Shown here in pieces: positions 1 to 13,372 of a DNA stretch of 64,000 bases. Position 1 is the stretch's first letter, and every line of letters begins with the position of its first letter. The stretch is from NCBI RefSeq assembly GCF_013426205.1, contig NC_089426.1, positions 2,728,001 through 2,792,000 on the forward strand, read 5' to 3'. Position numbers and translations under genes: made by a program. The notes under the pieces are model-generated. The model did no database searches. It had not been told where the DNA came from and worked only from the letters and a program-made list of their open reading frames with translations. The DNA is from Metarhizium brunneum. Its lineage: Eukaryota; Ascomycota; Sordariomycetes; Hypocreales; Clavicipitaceae.

Positions 1-244
1 AAAGTAAATTTAGGGGTTCTTATATATTATAATAATTATTACCCTAGATATAAGTAATAGTATTACTTATATTAATCTTATTATAATTACTTATATTACT
101 TACTTTATATATAATAAGCACCTTCTTACTAATAGCTTATATTAACTATTATTTTATAGTTCCTCTTACTTATATTATATAGTAGCTTATATAGTTTAGC
201 CTACTTTTATAACTTATACTATAGCTTATAGCTAAGTTATAATA
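1..244 (-). repeat. 3' LTR of element C (partial, reverse)
   Basis: The reversed LTR ends at 244 and is followed at once by a reversed polypurine tract (taatatcccctct, 245 on), as in the other copies. It matches the right-hand LTR piece 35715-35942 over 228 nt without gaps, but is more heavily RIP-mutated at its inner edge. About 200 nt lie outside the window. Confidence 0.75.
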
Positions 245-3200
245 TAATATCCCCTCTTTTATAGTCTTATCCTTAAGACCTAAGTTTATTTTATAAATAG
301 CTTTATATTTTACTTCTTTTATTAATAAGTTTTCCTTTTTTTATCTTTTATAATATCCTTTTAATATTATGTCTAGTTATCCTTTTAGAGTCTAAAAATC
401 AAAACTAAGGTTAAATTCTATATATTATTAAGATACCCTAATAATATATATAAATTCCTATAGTATTAATATTATATTATATTCTTTTTATTTTACCTAT
501 AGTTTTTATTATAAGATAATTAAGCATTCTTTAAAATATAAAAAGTATATATAATAAGGGCGTTCTTATAATACCTTTAGTATTATAATTAATTTATATA
601 AGTACCTTTCTTATATATTATTACTTTTTACTAATAAATATCTTTTAATTAATTAAATTATTTTTAAGTTAAAATATTTAAACTAAAAAAAGAAGTCTAT
701 TAAAGAACTTTTTACCTTTTATTATAAAGTATTATATTAAGCGTAAGCTGATTTAAATAAATCCTTAAATTATTTAAAGTAATTATATAAATAAAAGTAT
801 TAATTACTCTTAAAAGGGAATAAGATAACTTATTTAGGTTTATAGTTATTAAATAAGTTAAATAAGAAGAAGTATTATAAATTTAAGGCTATTATTAATA
901 TATAGTTTTTAGGTGCTATTAACGTGTTAAATTAAAACATTATATTTAGGGATACTTTACTAAATATTACTGGTGATATTACTATAATAAGTACTAGTAA
1001 TTCTTTAGATACTTTATAGGCTCTTATATATTTTCCTTGTTTTTATAGCTTTTTTATTTAATAAGATATTAATATATTTTATTTTTTATTCTTATATTTA
1101 GGATTTATTTTACTTTATATTTTATTTTATTTATAATTTTAATATTTTTTTTTATTAATATATTACTTAATACTTTTTTAAGAAGTAAAATATATATTAT
1201 AAGATAATTTCTTATAGTTTTTAATAATAAAAGTTTATAATTATTTATTAATATTTATTTTTTAATAATAAATAATCCTAATTTTTTATAATTTAATTTA
1301 TTACTTAGTTATATTATTTTAATATTTTATTAGAGTAAATAAACCATATTTTCCTTCTTAAAGATTAATCCCTTTAATTTTTTTTAATTATAATATTATA
1401 TTATTTTATTTTATATAAATTTTAATTTATATTATATTTCTTTATATAATTTCTTTAATTTATTTACTTATAATATTACTTATTTTATTTATAGTCTTTT
1501 ATATTATATTTAAAATACTTTAGAATTAAATTTATAATTAATATAAGCTAGTATTTACTTTATTAATTTAAATATTAAGCTATTATAAGCTAATTATATT
1601 ATAAGTAATTATTTTACTTAATTATCCTATTAATAATTAATATAGTATTATAAATACTATTTAAGTGTTTAATTTAATCTTTTTATTTATTTATTTATTT
1701 ATAAATAATATATAATACTTAACTTATAATTTATTTTAAGTTATATTATAAGTACTTATTAAAACTTAAAAGTAAATATACTTTTTTTATTTAATATAAT
1801 ATTCTTTAATAGCTTATAATTACTTATTATTATTTATAAGAATATATATATAAGTTCTTTTATATTACTTATTTTTTTATATAATAAAAAGTATTTATAT
1901 TTTATAAGTTTATTTATAATTATAAATATATTATTATATTTTATATTAATTATTAGTTCTTTTAATATTAATAGCTTTATAATATAATTAAAAGCTATTA
2001 ATTCTTATAATTATATTAATATTAATAATAGTTATAATTCTTTATATAGCTTATATTATAAAGCCTTACTTTTTTTATATTATATATATTTATTAATAAC
2101 CTTTTTAATTATTTTCTTAATTTTTAAGAAATTATATTATTATTATATTTTATTTAGTATTTTATAGATTCCTTAATATTTATAAACTAAGTATTTATAT
2201 ATTTTTTTAATATATTCTTCTTATAATTCTAGTAATATTTAGATTTTTTTTTTATATATTAATACTTCTCTTAGGTAATATATATATCTTATTAGTATAT
2301 TTTTAATATATTATATATTATTTATTACTTATTAGTATATTTTTTTATATATTAGGTTTTTTTTTTATACTTTTAGTATAATATTAAGTTACTTTTATTA
2401 AAAGTTATTATTTTTATTAACTTTAAGAAGTTATTTTATTATTATAAGTACTCTTATATTATAATTACTTTTTTAACTTAAAGTATTTACTTATTTATTC
2501 TTAGATTCTTTTTAATAAATAATTTTATAATTAAATTCTAAAAGATATTTAACTTATTAAATTTATTTTTTATTTAATTATTATATTATTATAAAATAAG
2601 AAATATTCTTATAATTAATATATACCTTAACTTTATATTTATTTCTTATAAGATAATATTTAAATTCCTTAAAAGTATTAATAATTACTAAGAATTCTTT
2701 ATTATAAATAAGATAATTAAGTTTTATTTTATAAAGTTTTTTTAAATAAAATATAATAAGATATAATTTCTTATTATTATCTTATTATTTAACTTATATT
2801 CTTAAAGTAAAGTCTAATAAATTAGTTTTTAATTTTATTTTTTTTTTAAGTTAAAGGTTCTTAAAATAAGTTTAAATATAATAAGTTCTTTAATTTTATT
2901 AAAGGTATATTATACCTTATTATTTTAATTCTATTACTTATCTTTTTTAATAAGTTTATTTAAGGGTATTATAATTTTATTATAGCTTTTAATAAATTTC
3001 TTATAATAATTTATAAAGCTTTTAAAGCTTTATATATCCTTAATATTTTTTAGTATTAGCTAGTTTCTTATTACTTTTATCTTAGTTTTTTTTATTTATA
3101 TTTTATTTAATTATATTATATATCCTAAAAAGTCTACTTCTTATATATAAAACTTATATTTTATTAGTTTAATTAATAGCTTAGTATTTTATAGTATTTT

Positions 3201-6200
3201 TAGTATTATATATATATATTCCTTATAGTTTTTTAGGGTTTTTAAGAAAATTAATATATTATTAAAATATACTATTATAAAGTTATTTAAATATTCTTAT
3301 AATATACTATTAATTATTCTTTAAAATATTATTAGTATATTAATAAGCCTTATTAATATTATTAAGTATTTAAATAATTTAAGTTTTATTTTAAAGGCTA
3401 TTATTTATTTATAACCCTTCTTTATTTAAATTAAGTTATATACTCCTTTTAGGTTTATTATAATAAACTAATTTATATTATATAATTAATCTTATAGTTC
3501 TAATATTAGTAGTAATAATATTTTATTTTTTATAGTAATTATATTTAATTACTAATAATCTATTATTAATTATAATTTCTTATTTTTTTTTAGAATAAAT
3601 ATAACTAGGTATCTAGCTTTTAATATAAATATTTTAATATAGCCTTTTATTAATATCTTATTAATATATTCTTATAATATTTTAAGTTTTTTTATATTTA
3701 AGTTATAGATTTTATAAAATATTATTAACTTTTTATTTATTAGTTTAATTTAATAATCCTATTAATTATATTCTAATAATCTAGTTTTTAGTTTTTTTAT
3801 AAATAACTTCTTATATTTTTAGTATTTTTTAGGGATATTTTTAAGTTTTTTTTCTTTTATTATTAGGCTTTTATTATCTTTATTATTTTTATTCTTTTTT
3901 TTTTTTTTAAATCTTTTATTTATATTTATAAGGTCTTTTCTTAAGGTAATAATAACCTTTTAGATCTTAGCTTTTATCTTTTTATTATTTATTATTATTT
4001 ATATTTTAGTTTGTAGTATTATTAAGGTTATTATAATAGATCTAATTATTTTTTTCTTTATATTTATTATTTTTATATTATTTATTTATTATTATTAGTC
4101 CTTAAATAACTTACTTAAAGGTTCTTTTTCTTTAAAACTTTATTTATAAGCTAAGTTATAATAAAATTTTATTTTTTCTTTTAAATTTTATTAATTTTAT
4201 TAGCTTAAAATCTTATTTTACTTTAATTAGCTTATCCTTTAGTTAATTAATAGGTTACTCTCTTATAATTATAGGTACCTTAATACTAGGTTATATTTTA
4301 ATATATTTATAATATTAAGTTAAATTACTTTTAAATAACCTTAAATCTATACTTTAAAATAATTAATCTCTTAGTTAATAATTCTATTATTATAAGTAAA
4401 AAGCTTTCCTTTAATATTAGTTAACTTATATAATACTTTTTTATATTTTTATAGTAGTTAATAATAATTTATAACTTTAAGTAAGATATAATTACTTATT
4501 ATATTATTATTTATAAGTATATGAACGTAATATCCCTTAACTTTAGCTTTTAATATTATCTTACCTTTATAATATCTTATTATTATATAAAAGGTTATTA
4601 GTTTCTTTCTTTTTATACTAGTTTATAGCCCTTTTATAAATAATATACTTTATTTTTTAATTTATTTAGAATAGTTTTTTTGGTTATTTATCTTTATAAT
4701 TCTAGGTATTATTTTATAGGTCTTATTTTATTTAATATATGTTTATAGCACTTATCTTTATATATTATAGTTTAAAGTTTATTATATATAACTTACTTTA
4801 TATTTATATATTATTTATAATATATATTTTTATAATTAATTATATACTTTTATTAATATATCTTTATTTTATTATTTTTATATTATATATTAAGTATCCT
4901 TTTATTTTAGTTTACTTATTATTAGACTTTTATAGGCTTTTTTTATAATATATTATATAAAGCCTTCTATGCTTTTTTATAAAGTAATAGCGTCTTATTA
5001 TTTTACTTATACTATTTTTTAGCTTTTTATAGTATATAATCTAAGTAATTAATCTTTTTATATATAAATTAATTATTACCCTTATATGGTTATAAAACTT
5101 CTTGTTTTTATATAGGTCTTATTTTTTTATTAATTATATACTTATATTATTTTTATAACTTTATAAGCTAATAAAGTCTATATAATTCTAATTTATATAT
5201 TATATTTAAGGATAAGTTATTCTTATATTTTAAGGGTATATTTAGATCTGGTTTAATAATTATAACTTTTTTTATTAGGTTTTATAGTATTACTTTTTAT
5301 TTAAGTAGCTTTTCTTTTAAGTATAATAATATAATTATATATTCTTATAATTATATTAAGAAGATATTAAGTCTTACCTTTACCTTAAAGTATATTATAT
5401 ACTTTAAATATATATATAATACCTATAAGGTCTATAAATAATATTAATATATTAGTAGTAATTATAGGTTATTTATGTATTCTTATATAGGTTTTATTAT
5501 TCTACTTATAATTACTTTAAATCCTTCTACTAAGATTAAAATTACTAAGCTTAATCCTTTTAATATAGGTATATATCTTTATATTATTTTCTTTTATATA
5601 TTTATAAGTATTATAATTATATTTAATATATTTTTATTTTTTAATATGCTTTTTATTATATTTAATAAATACTTATTATTTTTATACTTAATTTTAAAAT
5701 TATTATTAGGAATTTCTTTTAATTATTTATTTAGTATCTTTTATTCTTTTTTATATTATAATACCTCCCTTTTAGATTATTACTTAATTTAGTTAAGAAA
5801 GTCTTATTATTCTTCTTCTTATTTTATATTTTTAGGATTAGGTAATTTATAATTATAAGCCTATTATCTTATTATTATAAGAGTCTATATAATACTAAGT
5901 TATAATTAAACCTATTTTAAGGCTTCTTAGAATCTTTATTTTTTTAATTCTTTTTATATTATTTAGCTATTTTTACCTTTTATATAGATCTTTATATTTT
6001 TAACTTATTATTATTTAGCTTTATATTACCTAAGCCTTACTAGCTTTTTATATATTAATATTTTATTATAATCTGGTTATTTTACTTTCTTAGCTTTTAG
6101 TAGTTATTTTTCTTATATTATTTTAAGTAGTAGTATAATCTAAGCCTTCTTTAGTTTTTATACGCTAAATAATAGTATTTTAATTCTTAGTACCTAATTT

Positions 6201-7461
6201 ATTTACCTTTATATTTTTATAATAGTTTTTGGTTTTTATTATTATAGTTTTATATTATTTATAGCCTTAATTAGTTATTTTTTTATTATAATAAAGGTTT
6301 TTTTTTCCCCTTTTAGTTTCTTTAGGAATTATCCATAGTCTTACTTATTATTAAGGTAAATATAATAATTATTATTATAATAAAAGGTCTAGTTTAGGTT
6401 TTTATATTCTACTTTTAGTTCAGAGATTTTTATTTTTTATTAATTAGTAGTATTAAACTATTTCTTACCTCTTTTTAGTATTAACTTTTATTTTTTCTTA
6501 GGTTTCTTATATTTTTTAGTAAAGTATTTAAACTTCTTATAATTAAAGTATTTTTTTCTTTTCTTATCTTTATTTTATTTAGTAATATTAAGCTTTATTT
6601 ACCCTAGGTTTAGTATATATTTATAGGTAATAGGTTTATTATACTTTTAGCATTAATTAGCTTAATAGCTTTATCTTTTATTAGGATTTTAAGTACCTTT
6701 ATATTACTTTTTTTATAAGCGTTACTAATACTACCTATTATTAATTTATACTACCTTAGTAATATAATCTAATAAGTTATTAGGTCTATTTTTTTTATAA
6801 AGTTTATCTTTAACTTTTTCTTTAAGTCCTTTATAAAAAGCTGATATAAAGGGTTTATCTTCTTAGTCTAGTTATAATGCTAATAGTCTAAAGTAAGCAA
6901 TATAATCTGATATTAATCCTTTTTATTTAAGCCTATTAATATTATATTTAGTAGCCTTAGCTTTATTAACTATTCTAAATACCTTCTTAATAGCTTTCTT
7001 AAATTTCTTATAATTAAAAAAAATAGTATTAGTTTTATTATTATAATTATCTTTTTTATTATTAAGGTAATCTCTTATAATAGGTTTAAACTATATAAGT
7101 ATAATCTTAGTTATATATCCTTTAATATAAAGTATTTTTATATAATATTTTAATATTTTATTAAAGAAAAATTAATAATATACCTTAAGTTAGGTAAGAA
7201 ATCCTTAAAGTACACCTAGAGCTTTATTATAAGGTCTTAATAACTTAGGCTTAGTAATTTCTTTTAAATCCCTTTAAGGTATAGCTTATTAAGCCTAATA
7301 TATTTATTAAATTTATTAATATAATTAATTAATCTCTTATATTATTTATTATTTATTATTAGGTAATTTAAATAAAGTTAGTATTTAAGGTACTATTTTA
7401 AGATAGTTATTAGATATTACTTAGAGTAATATAGTAGTAGTCTAAATAAAAGCTTTTAATA
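245..7461 (-). pseudogene. gag-pol remnant of C/F chimera (reverse)
   Basis: Internal region of a chromovirus read on the minus strand, from polypurine tract (right after 244) to gag (ending at 7461). Recognisable remnants are a chromodomain (about 1018-1135), an RT active-site segment reading I-V-Y-F-N-N-I-L-I-F (about 3248-3278), the RT L-D-L-K-G-A-Y-N-type segment (about 3420-3480) and a gag zinc-knuckle segment with the cysteines lost (about 6499-6552). Stops are everywhere, mostly TAA/TAG at former Gln and Trp codons. The 3' part is flanked by a C-type LTR and the 5' part by a B/F-type LTR, so this stretch is probably a recombinant of two elements. The 245-1000 part carries no recognised domain. 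Confidence 0.7.
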
Positions 7462-7908
7462 TATAATAATTAAGGTTCTTAAGGGATAAATTAGTTATAG
7501 TTTATATTAATAAAGCTATTAAGGTAATTAATTTAAGTAATTAGGTATTATATTAGTAATAGGTTATAAACTATAACTAAGTAATTAGAGTTAAAGAGTT
7601 TATAAGTAAAGCTTAAGTTAATATAATAATTATATTAAAAGCTAAGAAGCTAAAGTTTATTTATAAAGTAAATTTAAGGGTCTTTATATATTATAAAGTT
7701 TATCTTTTATTTATTAAAGTCTTAATAAACTATAGTTATATATATATTATTAGTTTATTTAGAGTTTATTAAATAATTAATAAACTCTTTCTTATTAGTA
7801 GCTTATCTTAACTATTAATCTATTACTTATTATGCCTAAGCTACTAGGTGGCTTATATAGCCGGCCTAACCTGCGACCTACGCTACAGCTTGTGACTGGG
7901 TTGTAATA
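7462..7908 (-). repeat. 5' LTR of element F (reverse)
   Basis: Reversed LTR of 447 nt. Its central U3 matches element B's LTR (the Cys-free AT part with inverted repeat agtttacta/tagtaaact) and not the C-type LTR at 1-244. The outer edge (about 7840-7908) is nearly free of RIP, with several CpG and CpA left. The next bases, ACTAC at 7909-7913, align to ACTAT at 3271-3275 and are the likely target duplication in element C next to the RT active-site codons. Confidence 0.75.
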
Positions 7909-10659
7909 ACTACCATAAAAATATCTAAATATTTTTATAATATATTATTAATTATTTTTTAGAATATTATTAATATATTAATAAGCTTAAATAATATTAC
8001 TAAGTATTTAAATAGTTTAAACTTTATTTTAAAGGCTATTTTTTATTTATAGCTTTTCTTTATTTAAATTAGATTATATACTCCTTTTAGGTCTAATATA
8101 GTAAACTAATTTATTTTATATAATTAATCTTATAGTTTAGAGATAAGTAATAATAATATTTAATCTTTTATAATAATTATATTTAATTACTAATAATCTA
8201 TTATTAACCATAATTTTTTATTTTTTTTTAAAATAAATATAATTAGGTATTTAGCTTTTAATATTAATACTTTAATATAACCTTTTATTAATATCTTATT
8301 AATATATTTTTATAGTATTTTAAGTTTTTTTATATTTAAGTTATAAATTTTATAAAATATTATTAACTTTTTATTTATTAGTTTAATTTAATAATCTTAT
8401 TAATTATATTTTAATAATTTAGTTTTTAATTCTTTTATAAATAACTTTTTATATTTTTAATATTTTTTAGGGATATTTTTAAGTTTTTTTTCTTTTATTA
8501 TTAAGCTTTTATTATTTTTATTATTCTTATTTTTTTTTTTTTTTTAAGTTTTTTATTTATATTTATAAGGTTTTTTCTTAAGGTAATAATAACCTTTTAG
8601 ATTTTAGCTTTTATTTTTTTATTACTTATTATTATTTATATCTTAGTTTATAGTATTATTAAGGTTATTATAGTAAATCTAATTATTTTTTTTTTTATAC
8701 TTATTATCTTTATATTATTTATTTATTATTATTAGTTCTTAAATAACTTACTTAAAGGTTCCTTTTCTTTAGAACTTTATTTATAAGCTAAGTTATAATA
8801 AAATTTTTTTTTTTTTTTTAAATTTTATTAATTTTATTAGCTTAAAGTCTTATTTTACTTTAATTAGCTTATCTTTTAGTTAATTAATAGGTTACTTTCT
8901 TATAACTATAAGTATTTTAATATTAGGTTATATTTTAATATATTTATAATATTAAGTTAAATTACTTTTAAATAACCTTAAATTTATACTTTAAAATAAT
9001 TAATTTTTTAGTTAATAATTTTATTATTATAAATAAAAAGTTTTCTTTTAATATTAATTAATTTATATAATACCTTTTTATATTTTTATAATAATTAATA
9101 ATAATTAATAACTCTAAGTAAAATATAATTACTTATTATATTATTATTTATAAGTATATAAACATAATATTTTATAACTTTAGCGTTTAATATTATTTTA
9201 TTACTTTATTTATCTTAGATTATATTAAGGGTTATTAGTATCTTTCTTTTTATATTAGTTTATAGCCCTTTTATAAATAATATATTTTATTTTTTAAGTT
9301 TTTTAGAATAAATTCTTTTATAATTTATTATTTTATTTCTTAGTATTATTTTATAAGTTTAATTTTATTTTATAGGTACTTAAAGTAAAACTTATTATTA
9401 AATATTTAATATAAATAATTATAAATTTAATCTTTTATTTTTTTATGCTTTTTATATTTTAAGTTATTATAATTTATTATATATTTCTTATTATATTTAG
9501 GATTAAACTTTTATTTATTATATTACTTATTTAACTTTTACTTATTATAATATATTAATTTTATAATTTTCTTAGGATTTTTTTATTTAAGTATATCTAA
9601 TACTTATTATATTTATTTATATATTATTAATATTTTATATTATTACTTATATTATTTCTTAGCCTTATTTATTATATATTTTAAATAATTTAATAATAAG
9701 TATATTATATAGTTTTTTATTTTATATTAAGGTAACTTAAGTAATAACTTTTTTTTATATATTAGGATTTTTTTTTTATATATATATTAATATTATTACT
9801 TATTTTTTATATATTTATATAATTAATATATATTTAATTTATATATATTTATAAGATTTATATAAGCTTAATATTTAATAAGTATATTTAAATTAGGTTC
9901 TAAGATTATTATTTAATTATTATTAATTATTTTTACTTTTTATTTTAAAAGTTCTTATTTAAAGTATAATACTTTAATTAAATATCCTTTTATTTTAATT
10001 AAAAATATATTTAATTATACCTTAATTTAAAAATATACTTAATATATTATAAATATATATAATACTTATATTAAATATATATATTTTATATATCTTAATA
10101 AGAGTCTAAGATTATTTTTTTTTTTCTTTTAAAAACTATAATATTTAGTTTTTTATTATTATAATAATATTTATTATTAAAATAAAAATTATAAAATATT
10201 TTCTTATTAATATAAGGAAATATTATTATATAGCTTATTCTTATATAATTATTAGCCTTATAAGTATTTCTCTCTTATTTTACTTATTTTTAAATACTTT
10301 TAAAGTATTTAAGATTATATTATTATTATTAATACTTATTTCTTTTACTTTATTTTTTAGTTTATTAAAGGTAATAAGAATTTATATATTTTACTTCTTT
10401 TTATATTATTATTCCCTTTAAACCTTTTTTACTTTTACTTATTATTATACTTAATTAAGGATTTTTTAATATAAGTTTTTATTTAAATATTTTAATAACT
10501 TTAGTTTATAAAGTTCTTTTTATCTTATTATTATAAGAGTCCTTTTTTTTATTACTTATTTATTTAGGTCTTTTTATATTAGTTATTTAATTATTTATAG
10601 CTTATTTCTTATAAAGTTTATAGTTTTTTTTCTTAGTTTTCTTAGCTCTTTTAGAAACT
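7909..10659 (-). pseudogene. RT-to-protease/gag remnant of element C (reverse)
   Basis: Reverse-strand chromovirus interior that resumes C after the F insertion. It starts immediately beside the RT active-site codons, carries the RT L-D-L-K-G-type segment (about 8081-8100 reversed), and runs toward gag until element A interrupts it. The last five bases, AAACT at 10655-10659, recur at 26463-26467 after A and are A's target duplication. The sequence is full of stops and almost lacks CA/TG. Confidence 0.75.
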
Positions 10660-11132
10660 TATTACGACCTAGTTGTATACAAGAAGCAGGCTGCAGGTTA
10701 GGCCGGCTATATAAGCTACAAGGCGGCATAAACAGGGCAGATAATAGATTAATAGTCAGAGCAACCATTATATTTAGATCGTAGAAGGAACTATGATCTG
10801 TATAAGCAGGATTATAAGAGGAACCGTAATCTATATAAGTAGGATTATAATTATAATAATAATCTAAAAGGAAATATTATAATAAGAGAAGTAATCTATT
10901 ATAATATATAAAGACCCTTAATTTTACTTTATAAATAAACTTTAACTTCTTAGCTTTTAATATAAATTATTATATTAAATAAGCTTTACTTATAACTCTT
11001 TAACTCTAATTACTTAGTTATAGTTTATAACCTATTATTAATATAATACCTAATTACTTAAATTAATTACCTTAATAGCTTTATTAATATAAATTATAAT
11101 TAGTTTATTCTTTAAGAATCTTAGCTATTATA
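10660..11132 (+). repeat. 5' LTR of element A
   Basis: 473 nt, starting TATTACGACC (RIP form of TGTTACGACC) and ending GTTATA (RIP form of GTTACA). It holds a tandem duplication of about 33 bp in U3 (units starting at 10787 and 10820) that element D's LTR lacks, which accounts for its greater length. The left (outer) edge keeps many CpG/CpA; the right (inner) edge does not. Confidence 0.85.
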
Positions 11133-12921
11133 TATTAAAAGCTTTTATTTAGATTATTATTATATTACTTTAAGTAATACCTAATAACTATTAATATAAT
11201 ATTATATAAAACTATTATTATATTTAAATTAAATAAAACCTAAGAAGAATTAATAATTATTTTTACTTATAAAATACTTATTAAAATTATATACTTTTAA
11301 GAATAAATCTAATAAATAAAAAAAAAATAATAAGAATAAGTTATAATTATTATTATAATTAAAAAGAACTTAAGAGAAATTCTTAGACCTAGAGTATTAG
11401 AATTATATAATAAATTCTTAAGTATACTTTAAGGATTCCTTACTTAATTTAAGGCTTATTATTAATAATTTTTAAATAAAATAAAAGAATTTTTTATTAA
11501 GGTATTATATATAAGAGAATATATAATAAAAGTAATACTTATATAATTTAAACTTATTATAAGGGATTATTTTAATAAAGAAAAAAATAATTATAAAGAA
11601 GAAACTAATACTATTTTTAAAAGTTATAATAAATTTAAAAAAGCTATTAAAAGGCCTTTAAAATAGTTAATAAAGCTAAAGCTATTAAATATTATATTAA
11701 TAAGCTTAAGTAAAAAAAATTAGCCTTTAATTATATTATTTACTTTAAATAACTTATATCTTAGCTTAACTAAGAGGATAAACCTCTTATATTAACCTTT
11801 TATAAGGGACTTAAAAAAGAAGTTAAGAATAAACTTTATAAAGAAAATAAACTATATAACTTATTAGATTATATTATTATAATAATATAAATTAATAATA
11901 AATAATATTAATAATATATATAAAAGAAATAAGGTAAAAGAACCTAAAGCCTTATTAAAAGAAAGAGTTATTAAGCTAATTAATATAAAAAGTATAATAA
12001 ACCTATTACTTATAGTTATACTTTTAATTTTAAATAAATAAAGCTTAATATTACTAAGAAAAATAATAAAAAGGAAAAGAAATATTATAATTATAAAAAA
12101 CTAAGATATTTTACTAATAAATATAAGAAACCTAAAAAAAAATAAAAGCTAATATTAAAAGGAGGTAAGAAATAACTTAATTTTATTAATTAATAAAAAA
12201 TTAAAGTTATTAAATTAAAGGTAAAATATAAGAACCTTAACTAGACCTTTTATTATAATAATAATTATTATATTTATATAAGTAATAAATAAGAAAAAGA
12301 ATAGTTTTTAAAAGAACTAAGAAAACTAAAAAAAGAAATTATAAACTTTATAAGAAATAAGCTATAAATAGCTAAATAATTAGTATAAAAAGACCTAAAT
12401 AAATAATTATTAAAGAAGAAAACTCTTATAATAATAAGATAAAAAGAACTTTATAAACTAAAATTATTAAAATATTTAAATAAAAACTTATATTAAGAAA
12501 TTCTTAATTAGGTATAATAATAAGTAAAAGTAAGAAAGATTTAAAAGAAATAATAATATAAAAAGAAATAAGATATATAAATCCTTATTACCTTTAATAA
12601 ACTAAAAGATAAAGTAAAAGAAATAAGTATTAATAATAATAATATAATTTTAAATACTTTAAAAGTATTTAAAAATAAATAAAGTAAAAAAGAAATACTT
12701 ATAAGGCTAATAGCTATATAAGAATAAGTTATATAATAATATTTCCTTATATTAATAAGAAGATATTTTATAATTCTTATTTTAATAATAAATATTATTA
12801 TAATAATAAAAAACTAAATATTATAGTTTTTAGAAAAAGAAAAGGAAAATAATCCTAGACTCTTACTAAAATACGTAGAGTATATATATTTAGCATGGGT
12901 ATTATACACGTTTATAATATA
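11133..12921 (+). pseudogene. gag remnant of element A, 5' part
   Basis: Starts right after the 5' LTR and runs through gag to the insertion site of element B. The segment at about 12080-12130 reads K-Y-Y-N-Y-K-K-L-R-Y-F-T-N-K-Y-K-K-P, the shape of a CCHC zinc knuckle whose Cys codons have become Tyr or other codons. Many in-frame stops. Continues at 20790. Confidence 0.75.
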
Positions 12922-12926
12922 TTAGG

Positions 12927-13372
12927 TGTTATAACCCAGTTATAAGCTGCAGCGTAGGTCGTAGGTTAGGCTAGCTATATAAGCCACCTAGTAGCTCAGA
13001 CATAGTAAGTAATAAATTAATAGTTAAAATAAGCCACTAATAAGAAAGAGTTTACTAATTATTTAGTAAACTTTAAATAAATTAATAATATATATATAAT
13101 TATAGTTTACTAAGACTTTAATAAATAAAGGGTAAATATTATAATATATAAGGACCCTTAAATTTACTTTATAGATAGACTTTAACTCCTTAGCTTTTAA
13201 TATAAATTATTATATTAAATAAGCTTTACTTATAACTCTTTAACTCTAATTACTTAGTTATAATCTATAACCTATTACTAATATAATAACTAACCGCTTA
13301 AATTAACTACCTTAATTATTTTATTAATATAAACTATAATTAGTTTATCCTTTAAGAACCTTAGTTATTATA
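12927..13372 (+). repeat. 5' LTR of element B
   Basis: 446 nt. U3 has an inverted repeat with arms agtttacta and tagtaaact, shared with element F's LTR but absent from A, D, C and E. Left edge is well preserved, right edge heavily mutated. Confidence 0.85.

Noticed and set aside
4739..5792. Open frames of 69 and 105 codons (4739-4948 and 5475-5792, +) rich in Ile, Leu, Tyr and Phe
   Set aside because: They lie antisense inside the degraded element interior and reflect AT-rich codons only; no motif or start context.
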